From assembly GCF_024198175.1 (NCBI RefSeq), contig NZ_JAJVKV010000013.1, forward strand, positions 248,001 to 312,000: a stretch of 64,000 nt of DNA, given 5' to 3'. A program made the position numbers and the translations under genes. Source of the stretch: Pyxidicoccus xibeiensis (GTDB taxonomy: Bacteria; Myxococcota; Myxococcia; Myxococcales; Myxococcaceae). Each line of letters opens with the position of its first letter. Positions within the stretch are counted from its first letter, which is position 1. Under the pieces are notes generated by a model. The model saw nothing but the letters and a program-made list of their open reading frames with translations, had not been told where the DNA came from and did no database searches. Positions 17,050-25,806 of this stretch are shown piece after piece.

Positions 17050-17876
17050 TGCCGGCGGCCAGGACGTCGGACGCGCCGCGCCCGCTGCGCGCGGCGGACC
17101 TTTCCCGGGTGCAGGGCGTCTTCACGGACGTGGACGGCACGCTCACCACGGGGCACCGGCTGCGCGCGGACACCGTGCGAGCGCTCGAGCGCCTGTCCGA
17201 AGCAGGCCTGCGCGTGGTGCTGGTGAGCGGCCGGCCGGCGGGGTGGGGCGAGGCGTGGGCGCGGCAGCTCCCGGTAGACGGCGTCATCGTGGAGAACGGG
17301 GGGCTGTTCTTCCTGCGAGGGGCGCGGGGGCGGCTGCGGAAGGTGTACGCGGAGGGGCCCGCCGAGCGCGTGGCCAACCGGAAGCGGCTCCAGGCCGAGG
17401 TGGGGCGAGTGCTCCGCAAGGTGCCGGGGGCGCGGCTGTCGCTGGACAGCGCGTACACGGAGGTGGACCTCGCCGTGGACTACAACGAGGAGGCGCGGCT
17501 GGGAGACGCCGGGGCCTCGCGCATCGAAGAATTGCTGCACGCTCGCGGGGTGACGGCGGTGCGCTCGTCGGTGCACGTCAACTGCTGGCTGGGCCGGTTC
17601 GACAAGCTGAGCGCGGCGCGGCGCTTCGCGAAGGTGGCGTGGGGCGAGACGCTGGAGCCCGGGGACGGGCGCTACGTGTACGCCGGGGACTCTTTCAACG
17701 ACGCCCCGATGTTCAAGGCATTTGCGCTGGGCGTGGGCGTGGCCAACGTGCGAGACGTGCTGGACCGCATCGAGTCGCCGCCCGCTTTCATCACCCGGGC
17801 GCCCGAGGGGCGGGGCTTCGAGGAGCTGGCGCGCGCCATCCTCGCCCGCCGGGGCCGTGCGGCCCGTGAGGAGTGA
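17049..17876 (+). CDS. HAD-superfamily hydrolase, subfamily IIB (Cof/sugar-phosphatase-like)
   Basis: 275 aa from ATG 17049 in a TGATG overlap; GTG 17046 would add one residue. HAD motif I is 'FTDVDGTLTTG' with the nucleophile Asp and general acid Asp two residues later. Motif II is 'VVLVSGRP', and motifs III/IV are 'LSAARRFAK' and 'YAGDSFNDAPMFKAF'. The IIB-type cap between motifs II and III includes 'VIVENGG', as in Cof, mannosyl-phosphoglycerate and sucrose-phosphate phosphatases. Likely a cytoplasmic Mg2+-dependent sugar-phosphate phosphatase. The methyltransferase gene follows at 4 bp. Confidence 0.88.
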   Translation: MPAARTSDAPRPLRAADLSRVQGVFTDVDGTLTTGHRLRADTVRALERLSEAGLRVVLVSGRPAGWGEAWARQLPVDGVIVENGGLFFLRGARGRLRKVYAEGPAERVANRKRLQAEVGRVLRKVPGARLSLDSAYTEVDLAVDYNEEARLGDAGASRIEELLHARGVTAVRSSVHVNCWLGRFDKLSAARRFAKVAWGETLEPGDGRYVYAGDSFNDAPMFKAFALGVGVANVRDVLDRIESPPAFITRAPEGRGFEELARAILARRGRAAREE

Positions 17877-17880
17877 CACC

Positions 17881-19077
17881 GTGAATGTCGTGAAGCTGGA
17901 GCTGGCGCGAGGACTGGGGCGCCACCTGCGCGCCGGGCACCCGTGGGTGTTCCGCAAGGCGCTGGAGCACGTGCCGAAGATTCCGGCCGGCGCGGTGGTG
18001 GACCTGACGGAGAACGGCAAGTTCGTGGCGCGCGGGTACTACGACCCGCACTCCGCCATCGCCGTGCGCGTGCTGACGCGAGACCCGCGCGAGGCGGTGG
18101 ACGCGGCCTTCATCACCCGGCGGGTGCGGCAGGCGCTGGCCGAGCGCACGTCCCTCATCGACCTCACCGACACGGACAGCTACCGCCTGATTCACGGCGA
18201 GGGGGACGGGCTGCCGGGCGTGGTGGTGGACCTCTACGCGGGCTGGGCGGTGATGAAGCTGTACTCGGCGGGCCTGACGCCGTACCGCCCGCTCATCATC
18301 GAAGCGCTCAAGGCCGGAGTGCCGGGCCTCAAGGGCATCCTAGGCCGCGACGAAGTGGGCCGCGACGACGTGGACGAGGACGAGGGCCGCGGCTCGGGGC
18401 GCATGCTGTACGGGCACGAGGCGCCGGAGCTCATCCCCATCCGCGAGCGCGGGGCGACGTTCCTCGTGGACGCGTGGAAGGGCCAGAAGACGGGCTTCTT
18501 CCTGGACCAGCGGGAGAACCGCTACCTCATCCGGCGGCTGGGGAAGGGCCGGGACGTGCTCAACTGCTTCAGCTTCAGCGGGGGCTTCTCGGTCAACGCG
18601 GCGCTGGGCGGGGCCAACAGCGTGTTCTCGGTGGACCAGGACCCGGATGCCATCGCGCTGGCCCGCGAGAACTTCACGCGCAACGGGCTGCCCGCGGAGA
18701 AGCACGACTTCCTGGCGGCGGATGTCTTCAAGATCATCCAGTCCTTCAAGGAAGAGGGCCGCACGTTCGACCTCATCATCCTGGACCCGCCGGCCTTCGC
18801 GAAGACCCAGCGCGCGGTGCAGGCGGCCATCGACGGCTACGCGTCGCTCAACCGGCAGGCGCTGGGCATCCTGCGTCCGGGAGGGCTGCTGGCCACGGCG
18901 TCCTGCTCGGCGCGCGTGACGCCGGACGACTTCATGGGCGCGGTGCGTGAGGCGGGCTTCAAGTCCGGCGTGGACCTGGCGCTCGTGGAGGAGCGCTACC
19001 AGCCGCCGGACCACCCCGTGCGCCTGCAGTTCCCCGAGGGGAAGTACCTCAAGTTCTACGTGCTGCAGTCGGTGTAG
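17881..19077 (+). CDS. rlmI: RlmI-like class I SAM-dependent rRNA (cytosine-C5) methyltransferase
   Basis: 398 aa from GTG 17881 with GAGGAG 7 bases upstream; longer in-frame starts overlap the HAD gene. The N-terminal PUA domain ('RHLRAGHPWVFRKALEHVP', 'FVARGYYDPHSAIAVRVLT') is followed by the Rossmann methyltransferase: 'FFLDQRENRYLIRRL', SAM-binding 'VLNCFSFSGGFSVNAALGG', acidic 'VFSVDQDPDAI', and catalytic 'DLIILDPPAFAK' and 'LLATASCSARV'. This is the RlmI/YccW layout, which makes m5C1962 in 23S rRNA. The gene ends in a hairpin shared with the convergent gene. Confidence 0.9.
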   Translation: MNVVKLELARGLGRHLRAGHPWVFRKALEHVPKIPAGAVVDLTENGKFVARGYYDPHSAIAVRVLTRDPREAVDAAFITRRVRQALAERTSLIDLTDTDSYRLIHGEGDGLPGVVVDLYAGWAVMKLYSAGLTPYRPLIIEALKAGVPGLKGILGRDEVGRDDVDEDEGRGSGRMLYGHEAPELIPIRERGATFLVDAWKGQKTGFFLDQRENRYLIRRLGKGRDVLNCFSFSGGFSVNAALGGANSVFSVDQDPDAIALARENFTRNGLPAEKHDFLAADVFKIIQSFKEEGRTFDLIILDPPAFAKTQRAVQAAIDGYASLNRQALGILRPGGLLATASCSARVTPDDFMGAVREAGFKSGVDLALVEERYQPPDHPVRLQFPEGKYLKFYVLQSV

Positions 19078-19089
19078 CGCGGGACGCAA

Positions 19090-19123
19090 GCGGGCGGGCT
19101 CGGAAGCTCTCGAGCCGCGCCCG
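19090..19123. terminator. Bidirectional hairpin between convergent genes
   Basis: GGCTCG/CGAGCC around an 8-nt loop is extended outward by six more GC pairs after a single bulged G, about 12 bp in all. No long T-tract follows on either strand, so termination strength is uncertain, but its place between convergent stops (19077 and 19140) fits. Confidence 0.5.
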
Positions 19124-19139
19124 TGGCGCTTTCAGTACT

Positions 19140-20090
19140 CTAGAAGCGGCCCTCGCGCGCCTCGGAGAACGGCACGCGGTGGTTGAGGTACGTGTCCGTC
19201 AGGCCGTGGGCGCCGCTGAACATGTTCTTCTCGGAGAAGTAGTGCACCTTCGCGCCCTTGCCGGCGTCGCGGATGAAGTCCAGCGGGCTCTTGCCGCTGC
19301 CGCCGATGCCGAAGAGGGTGGGGACGATGTCCTTGTCGTTGACGTAGTGCACGTAGTTGGGGCCGTCCGGGTAGGTGGCGGCGGCGGCGCCGAACGTCTC
19401 CACGTTGATGTGGCTCATGGCCTTCTCGACCTGGGCCTTGGACATCCCATCTTCGATGCGCATCCGGTTCGCCACGTCCTTCAGCGCCCGCGAGGTGACG
19501 AGGCCGCCGTGGCTGTAGCCCACCAGGTGCACGTCCCGGCCCGCCTTGAGCTCGCCGTAGATGGTGTCCGCCAGCGTGTCCACGGCCGGGTTGGTGCCCT
19601 TGCCCAGCTTGTCCTTCACGCACTGGATGAGGTCGGAGACCACGCCCTCGGTCGCGTTGTGCACGCCCAGGGTTCGCATGCCCGTGCGGTCCGCGAGCGC
19701 CTGCAGCTCACGCGCCTGCCCGTCCTTGTCGGTGGCGATGCCGTTCGTGTAGATGACCGTGGCCTTCGCGTCCGGGTTGTTCTTCGGCGTGAAGGCGGGA
19801 ATCTGGTCCAGCGGCGTGCCGGGCTCGAACGTCTGGCCGCCGGCGCCCACCAGCTTGCCGTCGTACACCTTGTCCTTCGCGCCCTTGGGCGCGGTGAACA
19901 CGCCGGCGACCGTGTCCGCCTTGGCGGCGGCGTTCTCGAAGCCGTCCACCACGCGCTGGCCCACGTTCTGCGCGGTGTTCTTCACCGTGTTCGTGGCCTG
20001 GGACACCCCCGTCTGGGCACGCTCCACGGTGTTCTGCGTGGTGGTGCCAAGCTTCGAGATGAGGCTCCGGCCGCGATCGATGATGCTCAT
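19140..20090 (-). CDS. Lipase/esterase-like alpha/beta-hydrolase fold protein
   Basis: 316 aa from ATG 20090 with CAGGAG upstream. The N-terminal 70 residues are Thr/Asn/Ala-rich and helical ('TVERAQTGVSQATNTVKNT'). Then comes a hydrolase domain: 'KATVIYTNGIATDKDGQARE', nucleophile elbow 'VHLVGYSHGGLVTSRAL' (G-Y-S-H-G), 'INVETFGAAAATYPDGPNYVHYVNDKDIVP' (Asp candidates) and a late His ('GAHGLTDTYLNHRVPF'). It resembles DUF687/lipase-like proteins that recognise lipid or ester substrates, but no signal peptide is seen. It lies beyond the end of the injection-system operon, separated from it by 113 bp. Confidence 0.75.
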   Translation of the reverse strand: MSIIDRGRSLISKLGTTTQNTVERAQTGVSQATNTVKNTAQNVGQRVVDGFENAAAKADTVAGVFTAPKGAKDKVYDGKLVGAGGQTFEPGTPLDQIPAFTPKNNPDAKATVIYTNGIATDKDGQARELQALADRTGMRTLGVHNATEGVVSDLIQCVKDKLGKGTNPAVDTLADTIYGELKAGRDVHLVGYSHGGLVTSRALKDVANRMRIEDGMSKAQVEKAMSHINVETFGAAAATYPDGPNYVHYVNDKDIVPTLFGIGGSGKSPLDFIRDAGKGAKVHYFSEKNMFSGAHGLTDTYLNHRVPFSEAREGRF

Positions 20091-20203
20091 GCTGGGGGGC
20101 TCCTGCGGACTGCGGGGATGGGCGCGAGACGCCGTTTCCCCATTGTCACCTGAATCCCTGGAAAGTTGCGTGGGGGAGGAAGATTCCGGGTTGACGCGCG
20201 GTG

Positions 20204-20782
20204 TCAGGGGACACGTCGCTGGAGGGCCTCCCAGGCGGGGAGGTCGTCGGGGTGGGGGGGCACTTCGAAGTTCGTCGCTTCGACGAGCCTCCCCGGGGCG
20301 GAGAGGTCCTCGCCAGCCTCCCTCCGCCAACCACTTCCGGCGCACTCCGGGCAGGTACTCCCGCCAGTCTGCCCCGTGCCGCGGCACCGTTCGCACAGGG
20401 CATACCTGGCGATGACGAGGAAGCCCTTACCCTCGTCCGCGACGTAGATGAGCTGGCGCAACCTCCGCTCCGGGAGGTCGGGGTCGATGTCGCTCAGATA
20501 GAAGGCATGCAGTTCCCCGAGGCGGGGATGGGCGTGGTTCTCGTAGCGGAAGGCGGTCCGCGCGGCCACGAGGTCCGCCTTCGGCTCATTCTCCTCGCGC
20601 CACGCCCTGTCTGGAATGACAGGCCGCTCAAGGGGAGGGGCTACGCCGGGTCCGCACAGCTCGGAGAGCGCGGAGAGCTCGTCCGTGAAATCCCCATGGT
20701 GGCGCGCCGCATACTTCATCACCTCCGTGTCGTACTCCTGCACGAGGTACCGGGTCATGAACTGGGTCACCGGTTTCACCAT
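20204..20782 (-). CDS. DnaJ-type zinc-finger protein at the end of the eCIS operon
   Basis: 192 aa. Residues about 125-155 contain two C-x-x-C-x-G-x-G motifs, 'CERCRGTG' and 'CPECAGSG', the zinc-binding unit of DnaJ/HSP40 proteins, with no J-domain. The N-terminal part ('TRYLVQEYDTEVMKYAARHHGDF') and the segment 'RLRQLIYVADEGKGFLVIARYA' are not recognised. GAGGAG sits 7-8 bases before the ATG. As the last gene of the injection-system run, 53 bp after the giant payload gene, it could be a loading chaperone or immunity partner for that payload; this is inference from position. Confidence 0.7.
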   Translation of the reverse strand: MVKPVTQFMTRYLVQEYDTEVMKYAARHHGDFTDELSALSELCGPGVAPPLERPVIPDRAWREENEPKADLVAARTAFRYENHAHPRLGELHAFYLSDIDPDLPERRLRQLIYVADEGKGFLVIARYALCERCRGTGQTGGSTCPECAGSGWRREAGEDLSAPGRLVEATNFEVPPHPDDLPAWEALQRRVP

Positions 20783-20835
20783 GGTCCTGCTCCTCTTCGG
20801 GGGCCCGCGGCTTCAACGCCAGACTGCCTGGCGAC

Positions 20836-23800
20836 TCATTGCTGCCGTGAGCGCGCATCATCCAGCAACTGCCTCAGATGCTGCCAGCGGGCCATGACCT
20901 CGGGTTCAGCCAGGGCCCGCTGGATGGCCTCGACGAGCGCCGTGATGAGCGTGTCGAGCTGGCTCTGGAGCGCCGGAGGGAGGGCCACGGGTTCGGCGGG
21001 CCGCCGTTCTTCCGCAGCCGGGGCGGCCGGTCCCCGGGGCCCGGTGCCCAGCACTCCCCCCGCGGCGACATCGACCGCCTCGGAGACGCGCTGGAACCGG
21101 GGCATCAGCGCGAGATGAGGCTCCTGTCTCCCCGACGCGGCGATCAGCGCCGCCCGCTGGTCGGGCGGCAGCGACTCGGCGAAGTTGAAGGCGAGCGCAT
21201 AGGCGCTGGCGTAGGTCTGCGACTGGGTCGTGATCTCTGCGGGCGTGGGGACGAGGAACCGCTCCACCGCCGCCGTGGGAATGCTCGCCTCCGGAAGCGA
21301 GGCGCTGAACTCCTCGGGAGGGAGCTGGGTGCCCGCTGGCGTGTCCAGCAGATTCCGCCGCAGCCGGCTGCCCTCCGCGCCCTTGATGCCGAACAGGGCG
21401 CCGGGGCTGCTGAGCACCCTGTTTCCCCGCTCGTCCGTCCGGAACAGGGGCTGTTGCTCTCCCTGGGCATCTGGATGGGACAGGTCGGGTCTGTCGAACA
21501 GGTTCTGTTCGCCGTGCTGCGCGAGGATGAGCAGGTTGGGCTCCGTCGGGTAGATCATCCGCGGCAGGTGTTCCGCGACCGCCCGACGGAGGATCTGATC
21601 GATGTAATGGGCGAACTGCGTCAGCTCTCGCGTGATGGGACTGTCGTGTGAGAGCCCGGAGAAGTTGTAGCCGCCCGCGACCAGGAGGGGGTGTCGTCCC
21701 AGGGCCGCGAGGAGTTCGTCGTACTTCTCCAGAACCCCCTGGCCGCTCTGGACGCGGAGGCCGACGGCGTCCGGATCCGTGACGTGGATGTAGACAGGAT
21801 CATTGGCGCGAGCCAGCAGTCGGATCTGTTGCTGGATCTCCGGGCTGGTCACCACCTCTTCCCGGAGCAGGCCGTAGGGGATGTTGCGGGTGCTGCTTCC
21901 AGGAAACGCGCGTTCCGTGCGCAGGACCTGCTGCTTCTGCTCTTCGGGAAGGCGGGCGAAGGACTCCCGGACGACATGGATGTCGACGGGAGCGCTCGGA
22001 GGCTGCCCCGGGCGCGTGCTCATCTGCCAGCGCGGCTGCCAGAGGAAGCCGAAGGCATCCACGTTCATTTCTGGAGGCATGGCCACGGAACCCACGCCGC
22101 TCTCGACCCGGGCAACGACGTCGTCGCGGTTCAGGCTCTCCATCAGGTTGATTCCAACGACGGCGCTCATGCGCGTGCCGGCCTGGTGCTGTCCGGGCTC
22201 ACTCCAGGCCTCCGTGGCATAACGCCGGGCGATTTCCGCGGTGGGTGCTCCAGGAACTCCCGTTACCGCGATGGCGTAGCCCGGCCTCCTGTCGGTCGCG
22301 GGCACCTGGGCGGGAGTGAAGCGCTGAGAGCGACGGGCGGAGCTGAGGCGCGTCGTGGCACCTCCCCTCCCGGAGGGCTGGACGAGGCCGAAGCGGCTGG
22401 CGAAGTCCTCGGACGTTCCCAGGGGGGCAGACGGCGCGGGGCCTTCGCGGAGGACGCATTCGGCGTCGACGTGGACCGTCGGAGCGGCCTGGCCGCTGGC
22501 GCCGCCCGCGCGTTCGATATTCGCGGGGAGGGCCGGGAGCTGGGTCCAGCGGTATCCCGTGACGCCGCTCCCCGAGATGACGGGTAGGAACCGACGGGTG
22601 TTCGGATTGACGACCTGCCTGCCGATGAAGCCGTAGACGCCGTGCTGACCCAGTCCTTGGTGGGGCTCGTCGAACAGGGTGAACAGCTCGCGGAGCACGG
22701 CCTGCAGGTCCACCTCCGCTCGCTCGGTCTGCGCGTCCGACTCCGCGGCCTGGCGGGCCTCCTCGGGGGCTGGCCGCTGGAGGGCCTCCTGGGTCTCCTG
22801 CACCGCCTCGTTGGCTTCCTGCTGGGTGATGCCGAGCTTCGTCTCGGCCTGACCGAGCAGCTGCTCCGCACGAGTCCGGTTCGTGCGGTCCTCCCGGCCC
22901 TCCACGGAGGTCACCAGCAGGCTCGGGCTCTGCTGGAGCGCTCGCCGCCAGTCCCGGAGCTTGTCGGTGACCGGGCCCGCGCTGCTGGCCACCATGACGT
23001 TCGCGGTCCGGCCCTGGACGTTGATCCACAGCCGGTGGCGCTCGCCGCCCGCGCTGAACTGGAGCGTCTCTCCAATCTCTCCATCTCCCGCCGCCCGTTC
23101 GCCCGGGGGGGCGGCCCCACGTTCCCGGCGGAACATCCCCCGCACCCGCTCGATGAGCCCGCGGAGGGCCGCCTCGATGCGCTGGCGCACGCTGGTGATG
23201 ATCTCCTGCACCCTGTCGCCGACGTTGCTCAGCCCCAGCAGCTTCGCCAGCAGGTCGATGGCCAGCGGCACCAGCCCCGCGAGCACCGTCTCCACCGAGT
23301 CCATCGCGGGGCCCAGGCTCCTCCGGGCAATCTGCGAGATGCTGCCCACCACCGCCCGCGCCACGCCCGCGATGCGCTCCAGTTGGTCCCTCACGAAGGT
23401 ATAGACGTTCCACGCCGTCAGCAGCGCCTGGACCAGCGCTCCCACCGGGGTGAACAGGGTGGCCAGCCTCATCACCGCCGCCTCCACCACCTCCGTCATC
23501 AGCCACTGCTGGAGCCCGCCCACCACGGTGTCCCACAGGTCGCCCAGGCTCTCCTGGATGCGCTCCCACAGGGCGGAGAAGCCACCCTCCAGCAGCGTCT
23601 CCAGGTAGCTCCACGCCGCCTCCAGGCGCTCGACGTTCTCCTCGCCGATGACTCGCGCCGCGAGGGCCCGGATGCCCTGGCGGTCCAGCCCGAGCACCTG
23701 GAGCACCAGGCTGAAGACTCCCGCCAGGTCCAGCGTCTCCGGCAGGGTGATGCCCCGCAGCGCCCCCGTGAGCCACTGCACGAAGCCGCGCTGGAGGTGC

Positions 23801-25806
23801 GTGAGGAAGTTGCGTGAGAACTGCCGCACGCCCCCCACCACCGCGTCGATGAGGTTGGAGAGGAAGTCTCCGGGCGCGTCCAGGATGAGGCTCAACGTCT
23901 CCATCGCCGAGCCGATGAAGGCGTTGAACTCCTCCGGAGAGATGCCCGCCACCTTCAGCGCCGCGTCCAGCATCATCCGCAGCACCTCGGACCAGTCTCC
24001 CGTGAGCGCCGCCTGTACCACCGTGAGCGCGAAGCGCGCCGCGGCCTGGAAGGCCGCCTGGATGGACTCCAGCCCCCGGCGGACCGCGTCGCACAGCGCC
24101 GCGACTCCCGCCTTCAGCCGTTCGCCCAGCTGCCGCACCTTCTCCCGCGCGAAGGTCACCGCCTCGTCGATGAAGGCGCTCAGCCGCGCGGCCAGCTCCG
24201 GGAACACGCTGCCCAGCAGGTCCCGCACCGCCCGCTGCAGGAAGGCTCCGAAAGCGGCGATGGCCTCGCTGATGAACGCCACGGCCGCGTCGATGATCGC
24301 CGTGGCGAACGCCCGCGCCGCGTCCAGCAGCACGTTCACCGCCTGGCGGACGGCGTCGAAGACGGCGGTGATGGCGTCCGTCAGCGCCTCCACCAGGTCC
24401 GCGAGCACGTCCACCGCCTCTTCCCACCAGCTCCGGTCCTCGGCCTCCCGCTCCGCTTCGGTGCGCAGCCGCTCCGCTTCGCCCTCGCCACGGGCGACCT
24501 CGTCCCGGGCCTGGCGCCCGGTCTCCGCATAGCGAGCGTCGATGCGGCCCTCGTCCTCGCTCACCCGGGTGTCGATTCGCTGGCGCTGCTCCGCCCGCTG
24601 CGTCTCCACCTCCGTCTCGACGCCGGCCAGCGCCTCCTGCTGCGCTTCAACCGTGTTCCGTCGCTCCTGGTCGATGCGCTCCCGCTGCTCCGCGACGTGG
24701 GCTTCCTGCTCGGACTGCGCCTCTCCGGACAGACGCCGGGACTCCGCGTCCGCGCGCGCCAGCTCGTCCGCACGCGCCGCGTCCCGCTCCGCCGTCGCCG
24801 CCTCCAGCTCCGCCTGGGCCCGCGCCGCGCTCGCCGCCATCGCCCCGTGCTGGTCCTCGTCGAACGCTGCCTGCACCTCTGGCGGCAGGCCCTGTTCCAC
24901 GAAGACGGTCATTCCCTCGACTGGCGCCGTCTCCGCGCTGGCGGGCGCGGGGGGCTCGCCCGCGAGAGAGAAGGACTCATGCAGCGTGAGCGGCTGGACC
25001 TGCTCCGGGCCCGGGCCCTCCACCACCGCCCGGCGTGCCTCGCGGGTGGCCGCTCCCGCCTCGTCCAGCATGTGCTCCGCCTGGTCATCGGCGCGTGCCG
25101 GGTCCGCGCTCCCCTCGAGCGGCACCGCGGGGGCGGGCCCGGGGGACACCGGCACGTCCTGGCCCTGAGACTGAGCCGCGTCCAGCATCGCCTCCACCGT
25201 GCGCTCCCGCTGCGCGGGCGTGGCCGACACCGTCAGGCGCTCGCGCGTCTCCCGCTCCGACACCGGGGCGGGGGCTTGCGCATGCTGCGCCGTCGCTTCC
25301 AGGTCGGGCGAGGGCGGACGAGGGCCCTCGCCGGCCACGGGCCGCCCCGCTTCCCCGGTGGGGGCTCGCAACCCGCCGGACCTGGCGGGCGTGGCGGACT
25401 GCTCACCTGACAGCTCGGCGCTCACTGCTGGCAGCGACTGGTCGAAGCTGGAGGACTCCGCCTGGAGCTCCCCAGACAGCGCGGTGCCCAGCGTCGCGAA
25501 CTCCAGGGCCTTCCGTGACGGTGGGGCCTCGGCGAAGCCCGCCAGGGCCCGAGGCGTGCCGCTCTCGGCGGCGGCGGGTGCCGCGCCCTCCGGTCCTCCA
25601 GGGGGGCCCGAGGCCCGGGCCTGTCGCGCACGGCGGACGAGCGCCGCGTTGCCGAGCGCCGCCTGCGCATCCGCGCTCACGCCGGCCCTTCCCGCCGCGG
25701 CTGGCGCTCGAGAGGGCACCGGAGTCCTGGTGCGCGGGGCGGCGGCTGCCTGTCCGGGTGCGCCCGTCGTGGGCCGGGCGCGGTCTCGGGCACCGGATGT
25801 GCTCAT
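20836..25806 (-). CDS. Giant eCIS-associated protein, candidate payload (1656 aa)
   Basis: 1656 aa; ATG at 25806 overlaps the ATPase stop as ATGA. Residues 1-320 are Pro/Ala/Gly-rich and disordered. About 330-465 is a charged coiled coil (Glu/Arg/Ala/Gln). About 470-930 is a run of hydrophobic amphipathic helices, including 'DLAGVFSLVLQVLGLDRQG', 'GGFSALWERIQESLGDLWD' and 'LVPLAIDLLAKLLGLSNVG', which matches the body of the large DUF4157 (eCIS core-domain) proteins as I remember them. The DUF4157 zincin itself (H-E-x-x-H) is absent. The last 500 residues are a distinct globular region ('PVYIHVTDPDAVGL', 'LLVAGGYNFSG', 'LPRMIYPTEPNLLILAQHGEQ') of unknown activity. A delivered effector or a lumen-filling protein is likely. 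Confidence 0.75.
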   Translation of the reverse strand: MSTSGARDRARPTTGAPGQAAAAPRTRTPVPSRAPAAAGRAGVSADAQAALGNAALVRRARQARASGPPGGPEGAAPAAAESGTPRALAGFAEAPPSRKALEFATLGTALSGELQAESSSFDQSLPAVSAELSGEQSATPARSGGLRAPTGEAGRPVAGEGPRPPSPDLEATAQHAQAPAPVSERETRERLTVSATPAQRERTVEAMLDAAQSQGQDVPVSPGPAPAVPLEGSADPARADDQAEHMLDEAGAATREARRAVVEGPGPEQVQPLTLHESFSLAGEPPAPASAETAPVEGMTVFVEQGLPPEVQAAFDEDQHGAMAASAARAQAELEAATAERDAARADELARADAESRRLSGEAQSEQEAHVAEQRERIDQERRNTVEAQQEALAGVETEVETQRAEQRQRIDTRVSEDEGRIDARYAETGRQARDEVARGEGEAERLRTEAEREAEDRSWWEEAVDVLADLVEALTDAITAVFDAVRQAVNVLLDAARAFATAIIDAAVAFISEAIAAFGAFLQRAVRDLLGSVFPELAARLSAFIDEAVTFAREKVRQLGERLKAGVAALCDAVRRGLESIQAAFQAAARFALTVVQAALTGDWSEVLRMMLDAALKVAGISPEEFNAFIGSAMETLSLILDAPGDFLSNLIDAVVGGVRQFSRNFLTHLQRGFVQWLTGALRGITLPETLDLAGVFSLVLQVLGLDRQGIRALAARVIGEENVERLEAAWSYLETLLEGGFSALWERIQESLGDLWDTVVGGLQQWLMTEVVEAAVMRLATLFTPVGALVQALLTAWNVYTFVRDQLERIAGVARAVVGSISQIARRSLGPAMDSVETVLAGLVPLAIDLLAKLLGLSNVGDRVQEIITSVRQRIEAALRGLIERVRGMFRRERGAAPPGERAAGDGEIGETLQFSAGGERHRLWINVQGRTANVMVASSAGPVTDKLRDWRRALQQSPSLLVTSVEGREDRTNRTRAEQLLGQAETKLGITQQEANEAVQETQEALQRPAPEEARQAAESDAQTERAEVDLQAVLRELFTLFDEPHQGLGQHGVYGFIGRQVVNPNTRRFLPVISGSGVTGYRWTQLPALPANIERAGGASGQAAPTVHVDAECVLREGPAPSAPLGTSEDFASRFGLVQPSGRGGATTRLSSARRSQRFTPAQVPATDRRPGYAIAVTGVPGAPTAEIARRYATEAWSEPGQHQAGTRMSAVVGINLMESLNRDDVVARVESGVGSVAMPPEMNVDAFGFLWQPRWQMSTRPGQPPSAPVDIHVVRESFARLPEEQKQQVLRTERAFPGSSTRNIPYGLLREEVVTSPEIQQQIRLLARANDPVYIHVTDPDAVGLRVQSGQGVLEKYDELLAALGRHPLLVAGGYNFSGLSHDSPITRELTQFAHYIDQILRRAVAEHLPRMIYPTEPNLLILAQHGEQNLFDRPDLSHPDAQGEQQPLFRTDERGNRVLSSPGALFGIKGAEGSRLRRNLLDTPAGTQLPPEEFSASLPEASIPTAAVERFLVPTPAEITTQSQTYASAYALAFNFAESLPPDQRAALIAASGRQEPHLALMPRFQRVSEAVDVAAGGVLGTGPRGPAAPAAEERRPAEPVALPPALQSQLDTLITALVEAIQRALAEPEVMARWQHLRQLLDDARSRQQ

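Noticed and set aside
20836..25806. DUF4157 metallopeptidase domain in the giant protein
   Set aside because: No H-E-x-x-H motif was found in the N-terminal region; only the helical body resembles these proteins.
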